Positions 10,654-21,728 of a stretch of DNA of 44,601 bases are shown here, in pieces; the stretch's first letter is position 1, and each line of letters opens with the position of its first letter. The stretch is from Fragilaria crotonensis (lineage: Eukaryota; Bacillariophyta; Fragilariophyceae; Fragilariales; Fragilariaceae). The notes under the pieces are model-generated. The model was not told the DNA's origin and did not search any database. It worked only from the letters and a program-made list of their open reading frames with translations. A program made the translations under genes and the position numbers. Location of the stretch: assembly GCA_022925895.1 (NCBI GenBank), contig JAKSYS010000520.1, positions 1 to 44,601 of the forward strand. The letters are read 5' to 3'.

Positions 10654-11425
10654 GTCTTTGTTAATGTTGGAGCAAGGTGTGAGATTTATCACTATCTTCT
10701 TGAGAGGCGTACTATCGTCAATTGGCTATCGGCTCTATGTTCCAGTACATGTGAGGGTCTACATGAGTGAGGTTTACAACGCGGCACCTGGAAGGAATTC
10801 CCTCAGTGTCTGCGTCATCAGAGTTCTGCATACAGAAAGTCAAAATTGAACCGAATAAAGATTCTAGATTCTACTATGGTAGTCTTGTTTCAACGTCAGA
10901 AGAGTAAAATGACGTTTCACTTCTTATCCAAAACTGCTCCAGAGAATACTTGTCAGACTCAGATGTGACATAGACTCCATTCTAGTATATAGTATGATGA
11001 TTCATTCATTGGTTATTATGACAAGGCATAAGAAAAACGGCTCAATAACACCAGCGAGGCACTTCCACCCAAAAAGTCATCATCGGTGTCCCCTCTTGGT
11101 ACCGTAGTCCCGACGTGCCAGGCATAGCGTAACGGATCTTCTTCCGCGAGTTGCGACGGCAAACACGAAAGGAAGAGTGAGAGTGGAGAGTCGCACCAAG
11201 CAGCGAGCATTTACTTCTACCGGTAGTGTTCCCGTAAACTCCTCAATTCCGTCGGCTCAAAGGAGGCTCACCACGGACCACTTTCAGTCCTTCTCTGGTG
11301 CTTGGCTTCCTCCTTTCCACACCTTGCTGAGAAGTTGCAGCAGTACGCAACTTGACCCGAACCTTTATCCAAGCGATTAAAGGAGTCATACAGGGCATTC
11401 CATCTCCTCGAACTGCCATACGTGG
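10654..11425. other. Divergent intergenic region clpP / ARM gene
   Basis: About 770 bp separate two genes transcribed away from each other, so it must hold both promoters. Short ORFs on both strands look random. No TATA-like box or repeat is clear enough to call. Confidence 0.4.
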
Positions 11426-14400
11426 ATGTCAAGAATGTCCCAGCCAAATCCTCCCGAGCCGAGGGCTTCCTCGCGATCAGGAGACGTCAGACCTGGGGGA
11501 CGATTGTTAGGAGAAATCAATCAGCGCAATTTAGCGGAGCGGCGACACAAGAAAGGGGAATGTCCCACTTGTGGCACCAAAACACACAAGATTGGATTGT
11601 TTGGCAAACGAACTGCCCTCTCCGTGGAAGGATTGTGTCTCTACGGACGTTGCTTGTTGTGCAACCCGGTGGAGGGGTATGCGAGACGACCTCAGGCTGT
11701 TGGTGCTACCACACCGTCGCGTCAACAAAGCCTTGCGCACCCACCTGAGCCAGCCTCTCCATCCCCCACGATCCCATCCGGATTGCCTTCCAACTTTGTC
11801 ATCGAAACTGAAAATCGATACAGAGATATACCCGATGACGGTACCATGGTGTCTAATATCACAATGGATCATCGTTTAATTGTTGGCGCTAGGAATTGGG
11901 ATGGCGAAGTGGATGCTGAGGGCGAAGATGACGAATCAGTGGGGGTTGCTTCGTGGGGAGGTGGTGGACAAGGCAGACCCGAACCATCTGTTGGTGGCTT
12001 GGATGATATGCAACCTCCCCAAAGACGAGCGCTATCCACGATCAAAAGCGATGATACTCCCTCCACAACTTCGGGTCCGGCTGGTCCGTCATCAAATTCG
12101 AGAGCATTCTCTCAACCTGCCCGATACAATAGTCAACACGAGGCCATGATGGATCAAATTGGTTTCGACATTGCGGCACCACTCGAAACTCGACCGAGAA
12201 AGAATCATAGAGCAACTCCTGTCACTTCATCGAGACACTTCGATGAATCATTCAGTGCTGGTACATTATTGGGTCGACCACGGCCAGTCTCTCCCTCAAG
12301 CAATTCGAGGGCCGGAAGCAGTTCTCGTGGCGGAGGAATAGATGACCTTCGAATTTCCTCGAATTCAGCTGATCTGGATTTTCGCTTCCACCACTCGCAC
12401 GGCGAAGAGAAGCTAGAAATCGAAGCAGGCTCTCGTCCCTGGGAAACACCATCCGCAGAATTCGCCACAAATGATACGCCTTCGTCTCCTTCCGAGAGAC
12501 ACAGCGCCACACGATCGCGCTTTAGTGTTGATGATGATGCCTTGATGCAAGCCGAAACTTATGGCGACGCTGCCTTTGATCGAGATTTGCGTAGCAGTAG
12601 GGGCTCCGCTGACAGAGTGGGTTTGGATCTTAGACGGAATCAAACTCAATCGGATGCTGTTGCTCCCATTCCAACACTTGAAATTGAGCGATCTCGGACT
12701 TTATCTTCCACAATGGGACCACGCCACGGAGGGAGCGTGTGGACCAGTAATAAAGGACATCCACCACCAGCGATTCGATCTCGAAGAGGATTGCCGGATG
12801 ATGAATACACGGACGGATTGGCACGAAGTGGTAGACCTCACGCCAATGTGCGACGGTCACGAGATGCGCCGGATGCGAACGCTAACAAATCGTCTGTGTC
12901 TGTTGATGACATCAGTGAAATTATAAGCTCCCTGGATCATGCAAATCGAGTTAGAAGTTTTCAATCGCTCGCGGAACTGATCATGACTAATGGTCAGAAG
13001 GCCAAGGTGATTATTGCAGAGAATCACAGGATTCAAATTTTGGTGGAGAGCATGTGGACCGATATGACAGACCCTTCGGTCATGGAAGCCGCGTGTGAGC
13101 TTCTCTTCGCCATCACAGCCTCATCCGACGGAATGCCGGAGTCCGATGTGCTGATCGGTGAAAGTGCTGAAAGCGCAGTTGATTTTTTACTCATCACTAT
13201 GCAAACCCATTGTGATGTGGAATTGATTCAATCGTCCGGTTGCGGAACACTGCATTGTTTAGCGTCAGCGTCTAGCACCAATGCAGATGTTCCTGACGGG
13301 ACGTTGTCAGGCGCTGTGTTTACCGTCGTCAATGCCATGGTCAAACACCAGCATTCACAACTAGTTCAAGAATGGGGAATCCGTGCACTCTACAGTCAAT
13401 GTATGCTATCCAAACATGCTGATTCTAACCGGAAGAACCTTGTACAAAGTGGAAGTGAAGACGGCGGAGGATTAGACGTTATTCGATGCGCTTTGTCAAC
13501 TGCGAAATCTGATTTGGTTACGGTTGAATTGGCCTGTCGGTTGTACTGGACTTTGGCTGCGAATGAAGACGTGGCGCGAGAATTGATGGAGACACCCGAG
13601 GCATTCAGGAGTATTATGGGCGTGCTTGATCGAAATCACAAGAAACCGGAAGCTGCCCCTATAATGGAGGCTGCTTATGGTGCTTTGGCGAACCTTGCAA
13701 AAGTAGGCGAACACCAATACCTCTTCCAGGACTCCGACGTTATAGCGAGAGCAACGCAGTCAATTCAAGCTTTCCACTACAATGAAGGCTTGTACATTGA
13801 GGCGTGCGCATTGATAGCTGTTTTGGCGTCTGATGCTGGAAATAGGGAAAAGCTGATGGCGTTAGAGGTGGTCAATGTCATCTCGAAACTCCTCCACCAA
13901 CATGATCACAATCAAGCACTTCAAGAAGAAGTACTTTTGGCGCTGGTTTGCCTTACCAACGGTTGCGATGTGGCAAAGCAGTGGCTTGCGAACGACACTA
14001 GCTCCACAATTAGTCATGTTATTCGGTTGATGCGAGAGAGAAACTCCACACCTACAATGAAGGCGCTGGCGTGTACATTGACAGGCTCCCTCTGTATCCT
14101 GAAAGAATCTGCCGACGTCGCTGTCACACACGGTGCGGTCGACACAGCGCTGGCTCTTCTAAGGGAGTTCCCGAATGAACGGAAGATCCAGGAGGCTGTT
14201 TTTGTGACCTTACGCAATATTACCAGCAAAGGAATGAACGTTGACTTATTTCTCAAATTTGGAACTGCTAAGTTAATTCTGGACGCAATGTCGGCTTCAA
14301 GTGACTCGGTATCAGCACAATTGAATGCGTGTGGTTTGCTGTGGAACATTTGCGCCAAGTCCATGAGAGATCCTTCGGCACTCGTTGACGCTGGCGCCAT

Positions 14401-15016
14401 TATGAAGATTGTCGAAGCCATGCAAATCCATATGGAGTCAGGTGACGTCCTGGAAATGGCGTGCGGTGCGTTGTGGTGCCTAATCGACAATTCGGATAGT
14501 CGGAAAAAGGAGCTTCTTGGTTGTGGCGCTGTCGATGCAGTTACTTGCTCTATTGTTATGCATCCTAATGAACCGCCAACACTCGAGAAGGCGTGCGGCT
14601 TGTTAGCGAACATATGTACTTCAACCCACATGGCGGAGGCGATTGCCGACTCGCAAGGTATAAGCATCGTTGTTGAGGCCATGACCGGTAACTCAGATTC
14701 TATGAAGCTTCTGGAGCTGGGTACTTTGGTTTTGAGAAACATGGTGCTGACGAATCCTGAATTTGCATCGGAAGCCGCGAATGGCATACCGGTTTTAATC
14801 CGATGTATGAAAGACAATCCCGATGCTGTCAGCTTTCAGAGGGAGGCCTGCAATGCGCTTTGGGCGTTGGCTGCCCAATCCGAAGAATGCAAAAATAAAA
14901 TAGCTGCTCTCGGCGGAGTTGCAGTACTGATGAGCGCTCTCGAGCACAACAGTTGCGTGGGCGATGTGCATGATGCAGCGCACGGCGCCATAACCCAGCT
15001 GGCTCTATCAGGTTGA
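11426..15016 (+). CDS. Large armadillo-repeat protein with N-terminal Cys-rich module
   Basis: 1,196 residues, intronless. Residues 46-79 form a small putative zinc module: CPTC, THKIGLFGK, then CLYGRCLLC (Cys46, 49, 71, 76, 79). Residues about 80-480 are disordered and rich in S, R, D and P, including many SSNSR and RSRR patches. From about 490 to the C-terminus the sequence is a continuous run of helical armadillo/HEAT-like repeats, with recurring signatures such as ACELLFAI, AYGALANLAKVGE, LNACGLLWNICAKS, ACGALWCLIDNS, ACGLLANICTS, LGTLVLRNMV, ACNALWALAAQS and a final AAHGAITQLAL. The role is inferred as a protein-interaction scaffold, and the partner cannot be told. Codon use is uniform and there are no frameshifts over 3.6 kb. 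The first ATG, four codons before a second one, is chosen. Confidence 0.85.
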   Translation: MSRMSQPNPPEPRASSRSGDVRPGGRLLGEINQRNLAERRHKKGECPTCGTKTHKIGLFGKRTALSVEGLCLYGRCLLCNPVEGYARRPQAVGATTPSRQQSLAHPPEPASPSPTIPSGLPSNFVIETENRYRDIPDDGTMVSNITMDHRLIVGARNWDGEVDAEGEDDESVGVASWGGGGQGRPEPSVGGLDDMQPPQRRALSTIKSDDTPSTTSGPAGPSSNSRAFSQPARYNSQHEAMMDQIGFDIAAPLETRPRKNHRATPVTSSRHFDESFSAGTLLGRPRPVSPSSNSRAGSSSRGGGIDDLRISSNSADLDFRFHHSHGEEKLEIEAGSRPWETPSAEFATNDTPSSPSERHSATRSRFSVDDDALMQAETYGDAAFDRDLRSSRGSADRVGLDLRRNQTQSDAVAPIPTLEIERSRTLSSTMGPRHGGSVWTSNKGHPPPAIRSRRGLPDDEYTDGLARSGRPHANVRRSRDAPDANANKSSVSVDDISEIISSLDHANRVRSFQSLAELIMTNGQKAKVIIAENHRIQILVESMWTDMTDPSVMEAACELLFAITASSDGMPESDVLIGESAESAVDFLLITMQTHCDVELIQSSGCGTLHCLASASSTNADVPDGTLSGAVFTVVNAMVKHQHSQLVQEWGIRALYSQCMLSKHADSNRKNLVQSGSEDGGGLDVIRCALSTAKSDLVTVELACRLYWTLAANEDVARELMETPEAFRSIMGVLDRNHKKPEAAPIMEAAYGALANLAKVGEHQYLFQDSDVIARATQSIQAFHYNEGLYIEACALIAVLASDAGNREKLMALEVVNVISKLLHQHDHNQALQEEVLLALVCLTNGCDVAKQWLANDTSSTISHVIRLMRERNSTPTMKALACTLTGSLCILKESADVAVTHGAVDTALALLREFPNERKIQEAVFVTLRNITSKGMNVDLFLKFGTAKLILDAMSASSDSVSAQLNACGLLWNICAKSMRDPSALVDAGAIMKIVEAMQIHMESGDVLEMACGALWCLIDNSDSRKKELLGCGAVDAVTCSIVMHPNEPPTLEKACGLLANICTSTHMAEAIADSQGISIVVEAMTGNSDSMKLLELGTLVLRNMVLTNPEFASEAANGIPVLIRCMKDNPDAVSFQREACNALWALAAQSEECKNKIAALGGVAVLMSALEHNSCVGDVHDAAHGAITQLALSG

Positions 15017-15549
15017 GGAGTGTAACATATAAAGGACAACTTGAAAGTCTCCTTGTGTGGTAAAGCCGTCTGTTTATTTTTCGACATGCTCGTGGCAGGT
15101 TTGTAGTTGGATCCTGCTTATTGCATTCGAATGTTGCTTTTAATAGGCATCGAGTGACGCCTGAGGGTACATGCTTCTCATGCCATGAACTATTGGCTTT
15201 TGGGAATCTCAGACGTATCCGGTGCTCAGGTTGCCGTCTAGCTCCTATGTATAGGCCATTCTTTACCTGGTACTACATAACGGTGCTGGTTGTAGTACTC
15301 CAGGGCTCCGGGGTATTTGTACTCCATTACTATCCTCCTGAGTTCGTCGGGTGACCTTAGTTCGACGACAGGCCAGCTCCCTTTCACACATCGAATCGAA
15401 ATTCGTAACAAATGAGATATATCCGGGTTGCGATTAAAAATTACTGATGGTTCTAATCTGATGTATGTTGTATGTTGTATTATGTACTGTACCAGTACAT
15501 ACGTTCTGCTTACTATTCCAAATCTTGTTCCTGAATTACTCTGACTAGC
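15017..15549. other. Spacer between ARM gene and GST gene
   Basis: No gene is seen. Contains gtac-rich words around 15,265-15,315 and 15,460-15,505 (gtatgttgtatgttgtattatgtactgtaccagtac), including a short tgtatgt direct repeat. Confidence 0.45.
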
Positions 15550-16359
15550 ATGACCGATCCTGCCGAGGGTCCTTGCAATCGTACCACAGTCGCCCATCCT
15601 CCCGCGCACATCTATCGCTTCATCTACTTCAATGTTCGTGGTGCGGGTGAGTTGTGTCGCTTGGTTTTATCAGTAAGCGGGTTCGAGTGGACTGACATTA
15701 GGTATCCTATGAGTGTCAGCCGTCAAGGATTTGCCTCGGGGCCTGATTTTCGTCGGGATGTAGAGTCGGGTGCCTTTAGCGGAAATATGAACAGACTTCC
15801 CGTCCTTCAAGTGGTGGACCCGCTGAATCCCAACGTAGCCAAGGCCACAATCGGTCAGTCACATGCCATCATTCGATTTATAGCTCGACAACACGAGTCG
15901 TTGGCAGGTCGGAATGCCCTCGAGGAAGCCAAGGTAGATGCCATCTACGAATGTTGTCGAGATATCAAGAGTGAATGGTACCGTGTCAAGCGAATTGAGG
16001 GTGGCAAGCAGGCGTGGTTTGACACCGAAAAAGCTACAGAACTGAAGATTGTATCATTGGCACAGCATTGCGACCTACTGGAAAAGGCAATCGCTACTCA
16101 TGACTACTTGCGGCAGTCGTCACCTTGGTGTATGGGAGGTCCAGATCCCACATATGCTGATCTAGCAATTTATCATCTACTTGGAACGCCATTGAGCCCC
16201 ATGTCTGGTGCTACCGTATCCTTTTTCGACGGAGAACAGGAGCGAGTGGAACTTGTATTCGCGTCCAAAATGCCTCGAATCAGGGCTATTATCGAAGTGA
16301 GCTCCAATCTTGAGTTGATTCAAAGATGGGAAATGGAGCGACCCGATACTTTTACCTAA
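15550..16359 (+). CDS. Glutathione S-transferase family protein
   Basis: 269 residues with a two-domain cytosolic GST layout. The N-terminal thioredoxin-like domain starts at about residue 22: YRFIYFNVRGAGELCRLVL, with the candidate catalytic Tyr at about 26. It continues to RLPVLQV (about 82-88) with the strand before the cis-Pro, and IGQSHAIIRFIAR (about 101-113), the SNAIL/TRAIL-type glutathione-binding segment with Gln-Ser. The C-terminal all-helical domain contains PTYADLAIYHLL, whose Asp is the usual N-capping residue. The pattern is closest to sigma-type/prostaglandin-D-synthase-like GSTs. The expected role is glutathione conjugation or peroxide detoxification. The N-terminal 20 residues are an extra, non-hydrophobic leader. 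There are no introns. Confidence 0.85.
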   Translation: MTDPAEGPCNRTTVAHPPAHIYRFIYFNVRGAGELCRLVLSVSGFEWTDIRYPMSVSRQGFASGPDFRRDVESGAFSGNMNRLPVLQVVDPLNPNVAKATIGQSHAIIRFIARQHESLAGRNALEEAKVDAIYECCRDIKSEWYRVKRIEGGKQAWFDTEKATELKIVSLAQHCDLLEKAIATHDYLRQSSPWCMGGPDPTYADLAIYHLLGTPLSPMSGATVSFFDGEQERVELVFASKMPRIRAIIEVSSNLELIQRWEMERPDTFT

Positions 16360-16516
16360 TGGGAGGGATGTGGTAGTTCGAAGGAGGCAATCATTCTGAG
16401 ATTCCGTCGAGAGCACGTCCGAGTTTGTCCGTTGAATCAATTTTGCAACAAGGCATGGAATCAGGACACAACTTTTTTTAGGAATCTGGTTTGCAAGGAC
16501 AACTGTGACAATGGCT

Positions 16517-16616
16517 GCTCATGGCTCAGTGTTCATGGCACACTCAGTGTTCATGGCTCGGTGCTCATGGCTCGGTGCTCATGGCTTGGTGCTCATGGCT
16601 CGGTGCTCATGGCTCA
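16517..16616. repeat. 14-bp minisatellite, about 7 units
   Basis: A direct tandem array of gctcatggctcggt-like units, one of them carrying a 4-bp insertion. Units vary at one or two positions (gttcatggctcagt, gctcatggcttggt). It begins about 150 bp past the GST stop codon. Frames through the array give repeats of S-W-L-G-A-H-G, but no surrounding gene supports translation. Confidence 0.85.
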
Positions 16617-17099
16617 TCAGGCCTCTTCTGTCTTTTCCCTTATTGTGTCAAGGAATGTGATTATTCCCCTTCCTGGTGTTTAGGGGTTATGTGTATGTAT
16701 AGTAGCATAGTAATCCATCCATATACCTTTATTCATACCAGGGACATCATGAGTCCCTGTTTCCCAACAATTTGACCCGAGTGGGGTACAGTGCGACGGA
16801 GGCTTGGGAGAAGGAGTACTTGTACAAGTTGTCGTGCCAGTACTAGTACTGAGCATCGAGTGTCGAGTAGTAGATCGATACACCACAAACACTACGGCTA
16901 TGCAATCATTAGTTCATCAAATTTTAGCGTATGGCAGGTTTCACCTCGGGAAAATCCTGGCGCACCACGTAGTATATGCTGTACACACGAAGTAGGATGT
17001 ATCTTCTTGTGACGTCATGTCGGAATGTATTCTCGCGCTGGAAGCACGAGTTTCACAATGATATTGCGTGCCGTCGTTTGCAACAATTGCACTCCGTTT
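16617..17099. other. Spacer, no gene seen
   Basis: About 480 bp. Contains gtac-rich words at 16,815-16,850 (gtacttgtacaag, cagtactagtactg) but no supportable coding frame or RNA. Confidence 0.4.
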
Positions 17100-17170
17100 A
17101 GGCTACCCAATCCTGGCAGGTCTGTTTAAAACACACAGTCAACTATCAAACTGATTTGTTTGGGTAGCCT
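17100..17170. repeat. 11-bp perfect inverted repeat upstream of transposon ORFs
   Basis: The word aggctacccaa (17,100-17,110) and its exact reverse complement ttgggtagcct (17,160-17,170) flank 49 bp. The right arm ends 6 bp before the ATG of the first ORF. It could form a hairpin in the leader or be a paired protein-binding site. No third copy of the word was noticed downstream of the transposase. Confidence 0.7.
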
Positions 17171-17176
17171 GATACG

Positions 17177-17653
17177 ATGGCTGACAAGGGCATTTACACC
17201 ATTATCACAGCAGCTGCCATGTTGATTCGTTTCGATGCTACATACGGACCCAGGTTGATAAATTGTTGGCTTCCAGCGGAAACTTGGGTCGAAGCATTAA
17301 AGAAGAGTGGGCACATTGATGCCACTCTCAACATTGACACCCAAAAATTTAATGCAGCTTTTGCAAAGTCCGCATCTTTTGGATCTGTGATGTCGAGATT
17401 TGATGGATCGAACACTACTGGCGTGTTCCATGTGAGGTACCGCCATCAACAGTTTTACTACTTCACTGAGGAGACAAAGCAGATTTTGTATCCAAGCCCC
17501 TTGAACCGAGCATGGAAGGAAAGGGTGCTTGAAGTTGCTTCAAATGTCCTGACAATCCCATCGACACGGGCACGACCTCATAGTACCAGCAGCAGTATCG
17601 ATGCCGAAAACGCAGGTGTCATTAATGAAGATGAACAAGAAGTTTCCCCCTAA
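17177..17653 (+). CDS. Hypothetical 158-aa protein, probable first ORF of the DDE element
   Basis: I do not recognise a domain. The frame begins MADKGIYTIITAAAMLIRFD, contains an aromatic-rich segment (VFHVRYRHQQFYYFTEETKQ) around residue 90, and ends in a serine-rich then acidic tail. It overlaps the start of the transposase frame by 53 bp in the +1 register. The two could be separate overlapping ORFs or one protein split by a frameshift, since the transposase reading proper seems to begin only at about MNKKFPPNKRRR. The close linkage and overlap argue that it belongs to the mobile element. No counterpart was recognised beside the decayed copy at 5.5-6.8 kb. Confidence 0.45.
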   Translation: MADKGIYTIITAAAMLIRFDATYGPRLINCWLPAETWVEALKKSGHIDATLNIDTQKFNAAFAKSASFGSVMSRFDGSNTTGVFHVRYRHQQFYYFTEETKQILYPSPLNRAWKERVLEVASNVLTIPSTRARPHSTSSSIDAENAGVINEDEQEVSP

Positions 17654-20340
17654 TAAGCGCCGGCGAGTTGATGGTAATAATGCTGGTCCTTCCACATTCT
17701 CCTACTGGCCCGAAAGTCCCGAAGCGTACCTTCTCTTCAAACCAAGGAGAGAATTCGTGAGTGTTTTCGACAGTGCCCAGAATGCAACAACTAGTACTAC
17801 AATGGAATACATCGAGACTCCCCAGGAGGCGCTAGAGCGTCGAATCTTGCAGCTCAAGGCAGTTCATGAGAGCGAGAATAGTTGGCGTTGTGTGGTACAG
17901 GGTGGAGACCCGGACAACTATTGTACCAAGACCGAAATCTACGAGATTCGACAGAGGTCGCTATTTTTGATATTAGCATACCAACTTGCTCTTCAACATA
18001 TGAATAAGTGGACGTGGCATGAGTGTTGCCGGGATGCATGCAAGACTTTGAATGGGCTTGGGCTGAATCAGGCCACGTTCTACAAGACAGTGGCCCAATG
18101 GAACATGGGGTTCCGCGAGCTGGAATGCTTTCCACATCCGAACCTGTATGTGCAGTGTGGGAAACGACCCCTGCCGCGACTGCTTGAGATATACCCTGAT
18201 GCGAAGGAACAGATCTTGTCGTTTGGAATGAAAAACTTAGCCAAACTAACAATAGAGAGTGTCCGCGACTTTATTGTCAGCACAGTAATACCAAGACTGG
18301 CATTGCAATGGCAACAAGATGAGGAGGCTGGTGCGGCGTCGGCGGACCAACAAGGCACAGGTATCGATAGTACTAGTACTATTACTACTACTAGGACAAG
18401 TCATACTGAAGAGAATCAAACAGCCTCTCGGACTCTAATAAACTCCTTTCTTCATGCCTACGGATTAAAGACCTTGAGCTTCAGTACTGCATGGCGTTGG
18501 ATGAAGCGACTTGGATTTGAATTCGACGATCGGAAGAAGAGCTTTTATGTTGACGGCCACGAACGAGAGGACGTTGTGGCGAACCGTAAACAATTCTGTA
18601 CAACTTATCTAACTAAGTTGGAGCCATATTGCAAACGGTGGATACAAATTCCTATAAATGACGCTATTGGTATGGCAAACGTTGACGTCGAAATGGGACA
18701 CAGGTACTTCGACATTGTCAAGGATACAGAGCACATAGAATACCACGTTGACTACTGGAATCGTTTCGGCGGCGGAACAGATGTCATCAATCCAACAACC
18801 AGTATCAGAGTATCTTCCAATGCACGACCGATCATGATCATTGGTCAGGATGAGAGTGTCTTTCCCAGTATTTGATGGGCGCAAAGACTTGGATCGCTCC
18901 GAACGGTCAGAGACCTCTTCTGCCTAAGTCAGAAGGGGATGGATACATGCTGTCTGCCTTCGTATCCCGAGACTTTGGCTTTGGGCGACAAATGTCAGAC
19001 ATAGAGTTAGAAAGAGTCAACAACGAGAGGAGAGCAACGGGATCAACTTACAAAGACACACAAGCCGCAATGGAAATCAACGGCACCGTTTACAAAGCTG
19101 CCTTGACTGAGTCTCCTTTGTGAAGTACTTATACATCGGGGTGAACAACGAAGGCTATTGGAATTCCTATCATATGAGTCTTCAGTTTGAAGACATCGTC
19201 GATTGCCTGAAGGTTCTTTATCCAAGCTATGACATGATCTTCACATTCGACCACAGTCAAGGGCACGCTCGCAAGCGCGAACATGCTCTCAGTGCACAGC
19301 ACATGTCCAAGTCCTTCGGAGGGCACAAGCAAGAATGAGAGATACTCTTATAATGGCACAAGATGGGTTCCTCGGTCCGCACTTACCTTCGCTGACTGTT
19401 GGCGACACGCAGTCATTGATATTCAAGGACTCTGACACAGGTCCATGGTATCTAAATGACGATCAACGTGAAATCCAAAGGCGTGACCGACCGACAGGAA
19501 AATCAGGACAGTGGAGAGGTCTAAAAGCAACTTCTTGAAGCACTCAAAGAGAAGGAGTGGCACTCCAGCAGCAACGAGGTTTCACAAAAAGAGCTCCAGG
19601 TGTTTGCGACAAACAACAACATCGAACTATCAGACCGCAAGGAAATAGTAGCTCCTGGATGGGTGGGACAACCCAAAGGCCTTCTACAAGTTCTGTCAGA
19701 GAGAGGGCTGATTGATAGAAGTTCGTTAGAGAAGTATACGCTTGATGGGCGCAAGGACAACATCACAGGCACAATTGACTTACGATATTCGCTTCGTAAT
19801 ATAATGGCAGAATGTACTGACTTTAAAGACGAAGAATCGGCGCTTCAATACCTTGGATCTCAGCTTGGAGTGACAGTCTTACTAACACCAAAGTTTCATG
19901 CAGAGCTTGCTGGTGAGGGCGTCGAATATTGCTGGGCACATGCCAAGGCATACTATCGACGCATGCCACTGTCTCGCAAACGTGGGAAAGAAAACTTCAA
20001 GCAGCTGGTTCGAGACTGCACAAGCCCTGTTACTGTTCTAACGAAGGAAAGGATTGAGAAGTTTGCATCACGGGCGCGGGCATACGTATGTACTTACCAT
20101 CATCTTCAGCAGGAGCAGGAGGAGAAACAACATCAGCGAGCTGCTGCAAGGTGGGTTGAGAACGAAGATCAGAATTCTCTCGCTCAGCGGACCACTCCAT
20201 TTATCCCCAAACAAGAACAACTCCTCTATGCCGAAATCGAAAGGCTGATGAAAGCCTTCAAGTGTCACAGGTGTGCCCTTGACTTCGACCGCGGCTTTGT
20301 GCATTCCGAGTTGAGAAACGCAAAGATCAAAGGTGATTAA
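17601..20340 (+). pseudogene. DDE-type transposase split by at least four single-base frameshifts
   Basis: The frames read in order as one protein of about 900 residues. A basic N-terminus (PPNKRRRV) is followed by a helical DNA-binding-like region ending STAWRWMKRLGF, then YVDGHER. Catalytic residues: first Asp in IIGQDESVF (codon at 18,849), second Asp in FTFDHSQGHARKR (19,249), Glu in HAELAGEGVEYCWAHAK (19,924). WVGQPKGLLQVLSERG lies before the Glu block. Breaks occur at about 18,870, 19,118, 19,315 and 19,520, and at least two are explained by one missing base in a T or G run. The layout resembles eukaryotic DDE transposases related to IS630/Tc1-mariner, but the superfamily is not assigned. 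Terminal inverted repeats were not identified. Confidence 0.8.
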
Positions 20341-21728
20341 TTGTGAATGTAACGAGTGACGATTGTGAAAGATATGGATCGCAGATTTTTTGGCTGAATT
20401 CTACTCTGGGATAATGTATACATAAGTACAAAACATATGAAGCTGTACGCGAGGAGGGTTGAGGGTGAAACCTGCCATACAAACCTGGAACTGGAGCAGA
20501 AGAGTGTATTTGAATGTTGGTTCACCATAATAGCTATCATGGTACACCATAGGATCAGAAGTACATGCTCTGTACAAAACTTGTTTGTGCTTAGTGAGGA
20601 AAACATACATTTTAGTATGATCCTCGTCTGCTTTCAACACCAGACGTGATGACTGGTGCTTCTTGAAGGGTTCAAAGAAGCAGTCAATGTTGAGCACTTA
20701 CTTGGGTTCTTACTTGGCTTGTCCATCAATGAACCAGACAATTGGAATCACAATGGAACCATTGACGGTTGAGGAATGACGAAAGTAGACTTCATTGTGC
20801 TGCTGACTTCTTCAGGAGTTAGGATATCACTTAAGCAACCGGGGTATCATCAAATTCTGGATGACAGATTAGAAGAAGGACTTGTTGTTGGACTAGTTGA
20901 AGGAAACATCAAAGGGCTGCTGGATGGTGGATTTTTCAAGGATTTTTGGTGAGGAATTATTTTACGGATTTTTAGAGGGGTGACTGGTGCTATAAGGATG
21001 CAAAATGGCAGTCAAGGATTGGGAATCACTTGGGTTGTATCTCTTGGATGAAGTGAATGGGCAGGTTAAGTGAAGAATTGCAATGGGGCATTGATGGACC
21101 AGTTCCAAGAAGGTTACTCCAAAGGCATGGCACTTGGATGAGGGCCGTGTGAGTCGAGTAACCAAGTTTACGGTTACCGCGGCAGCACGGTAAATTAGGC
21201 TTCTGGTTTTTTTTCTGTTGATGGAGATGAGCTTTGATGGGCTCAGAGGATGGAGCTTCAGTGGAAATAGTTGATGGGTATGAGCTTGGGCTCCCAGTTG
21301 TGTCACCCAATAGTCATGTAGTGGGATGTTGTTGCTGTGAGTGCCCAATGTGAAGTTAGAGTGATTGTCGTCCGACCTACCTTATTCTCTGGAAACACAC
21401 CACAACTTGGTATTCATACAGACAGTGATGCAGAAGCAACACAAATTTAAGCTCAAATGTTTCTATGACTCAATTTGAAGACATACATGGTCTCCCCTTT
21501 AGACTCCAACGCTCCAACCATCATGGTATCATGGAGGATCAGCCGCAAGGACACGATTCTGCTAAGGTTGGTACTTGGAACGACCCAATAGGACAAGTAC
21601 TCGATTATAGTGGTACAACAACCTGTACTGTATGTCATAGGGAATAGGGAGTAGAACGGTTTTTTGCATCACACGTCTCGTGCACAGAAACCAGTACTGG
21701 TACAAGTACCTGATACCCAGATACTATG
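20341..21728. other. Spacer without a supportable gene
   Basis: About 1.4 kb. A 58-codon frame at about 20,777-20,950 is rich in V, L, E, G and D (EEGLVVGLVEGNIKGLLDGG) but has no support. Around 21,190-21,310 there are long frames on the minus strand without domain features. gtac words cluster at 21,585-21,720. Some of this may be old transposon sequence. Confidence 0.4.

Noticed and set aside
14014-14817. 267-codon minus-strand frame
   Set aside because: It lies wholly antisense to the armadillo-repeat gene, whose repeats explain its length and composition.
16517-16616. Tandem repeat considered as a CRISPR-like array
   Set aside because: Units are adjacent 14-bp repeats without spacers, in eukaryotic intergenic DNA, so it is a minisatellite.
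20777-20950. 58-codon frame with an EGL.VGLVEG.I.GLLDGG pattern
   Set aside because: The repeated look comes from low-complexity codons; it is short, isolated and has no recognisable family.
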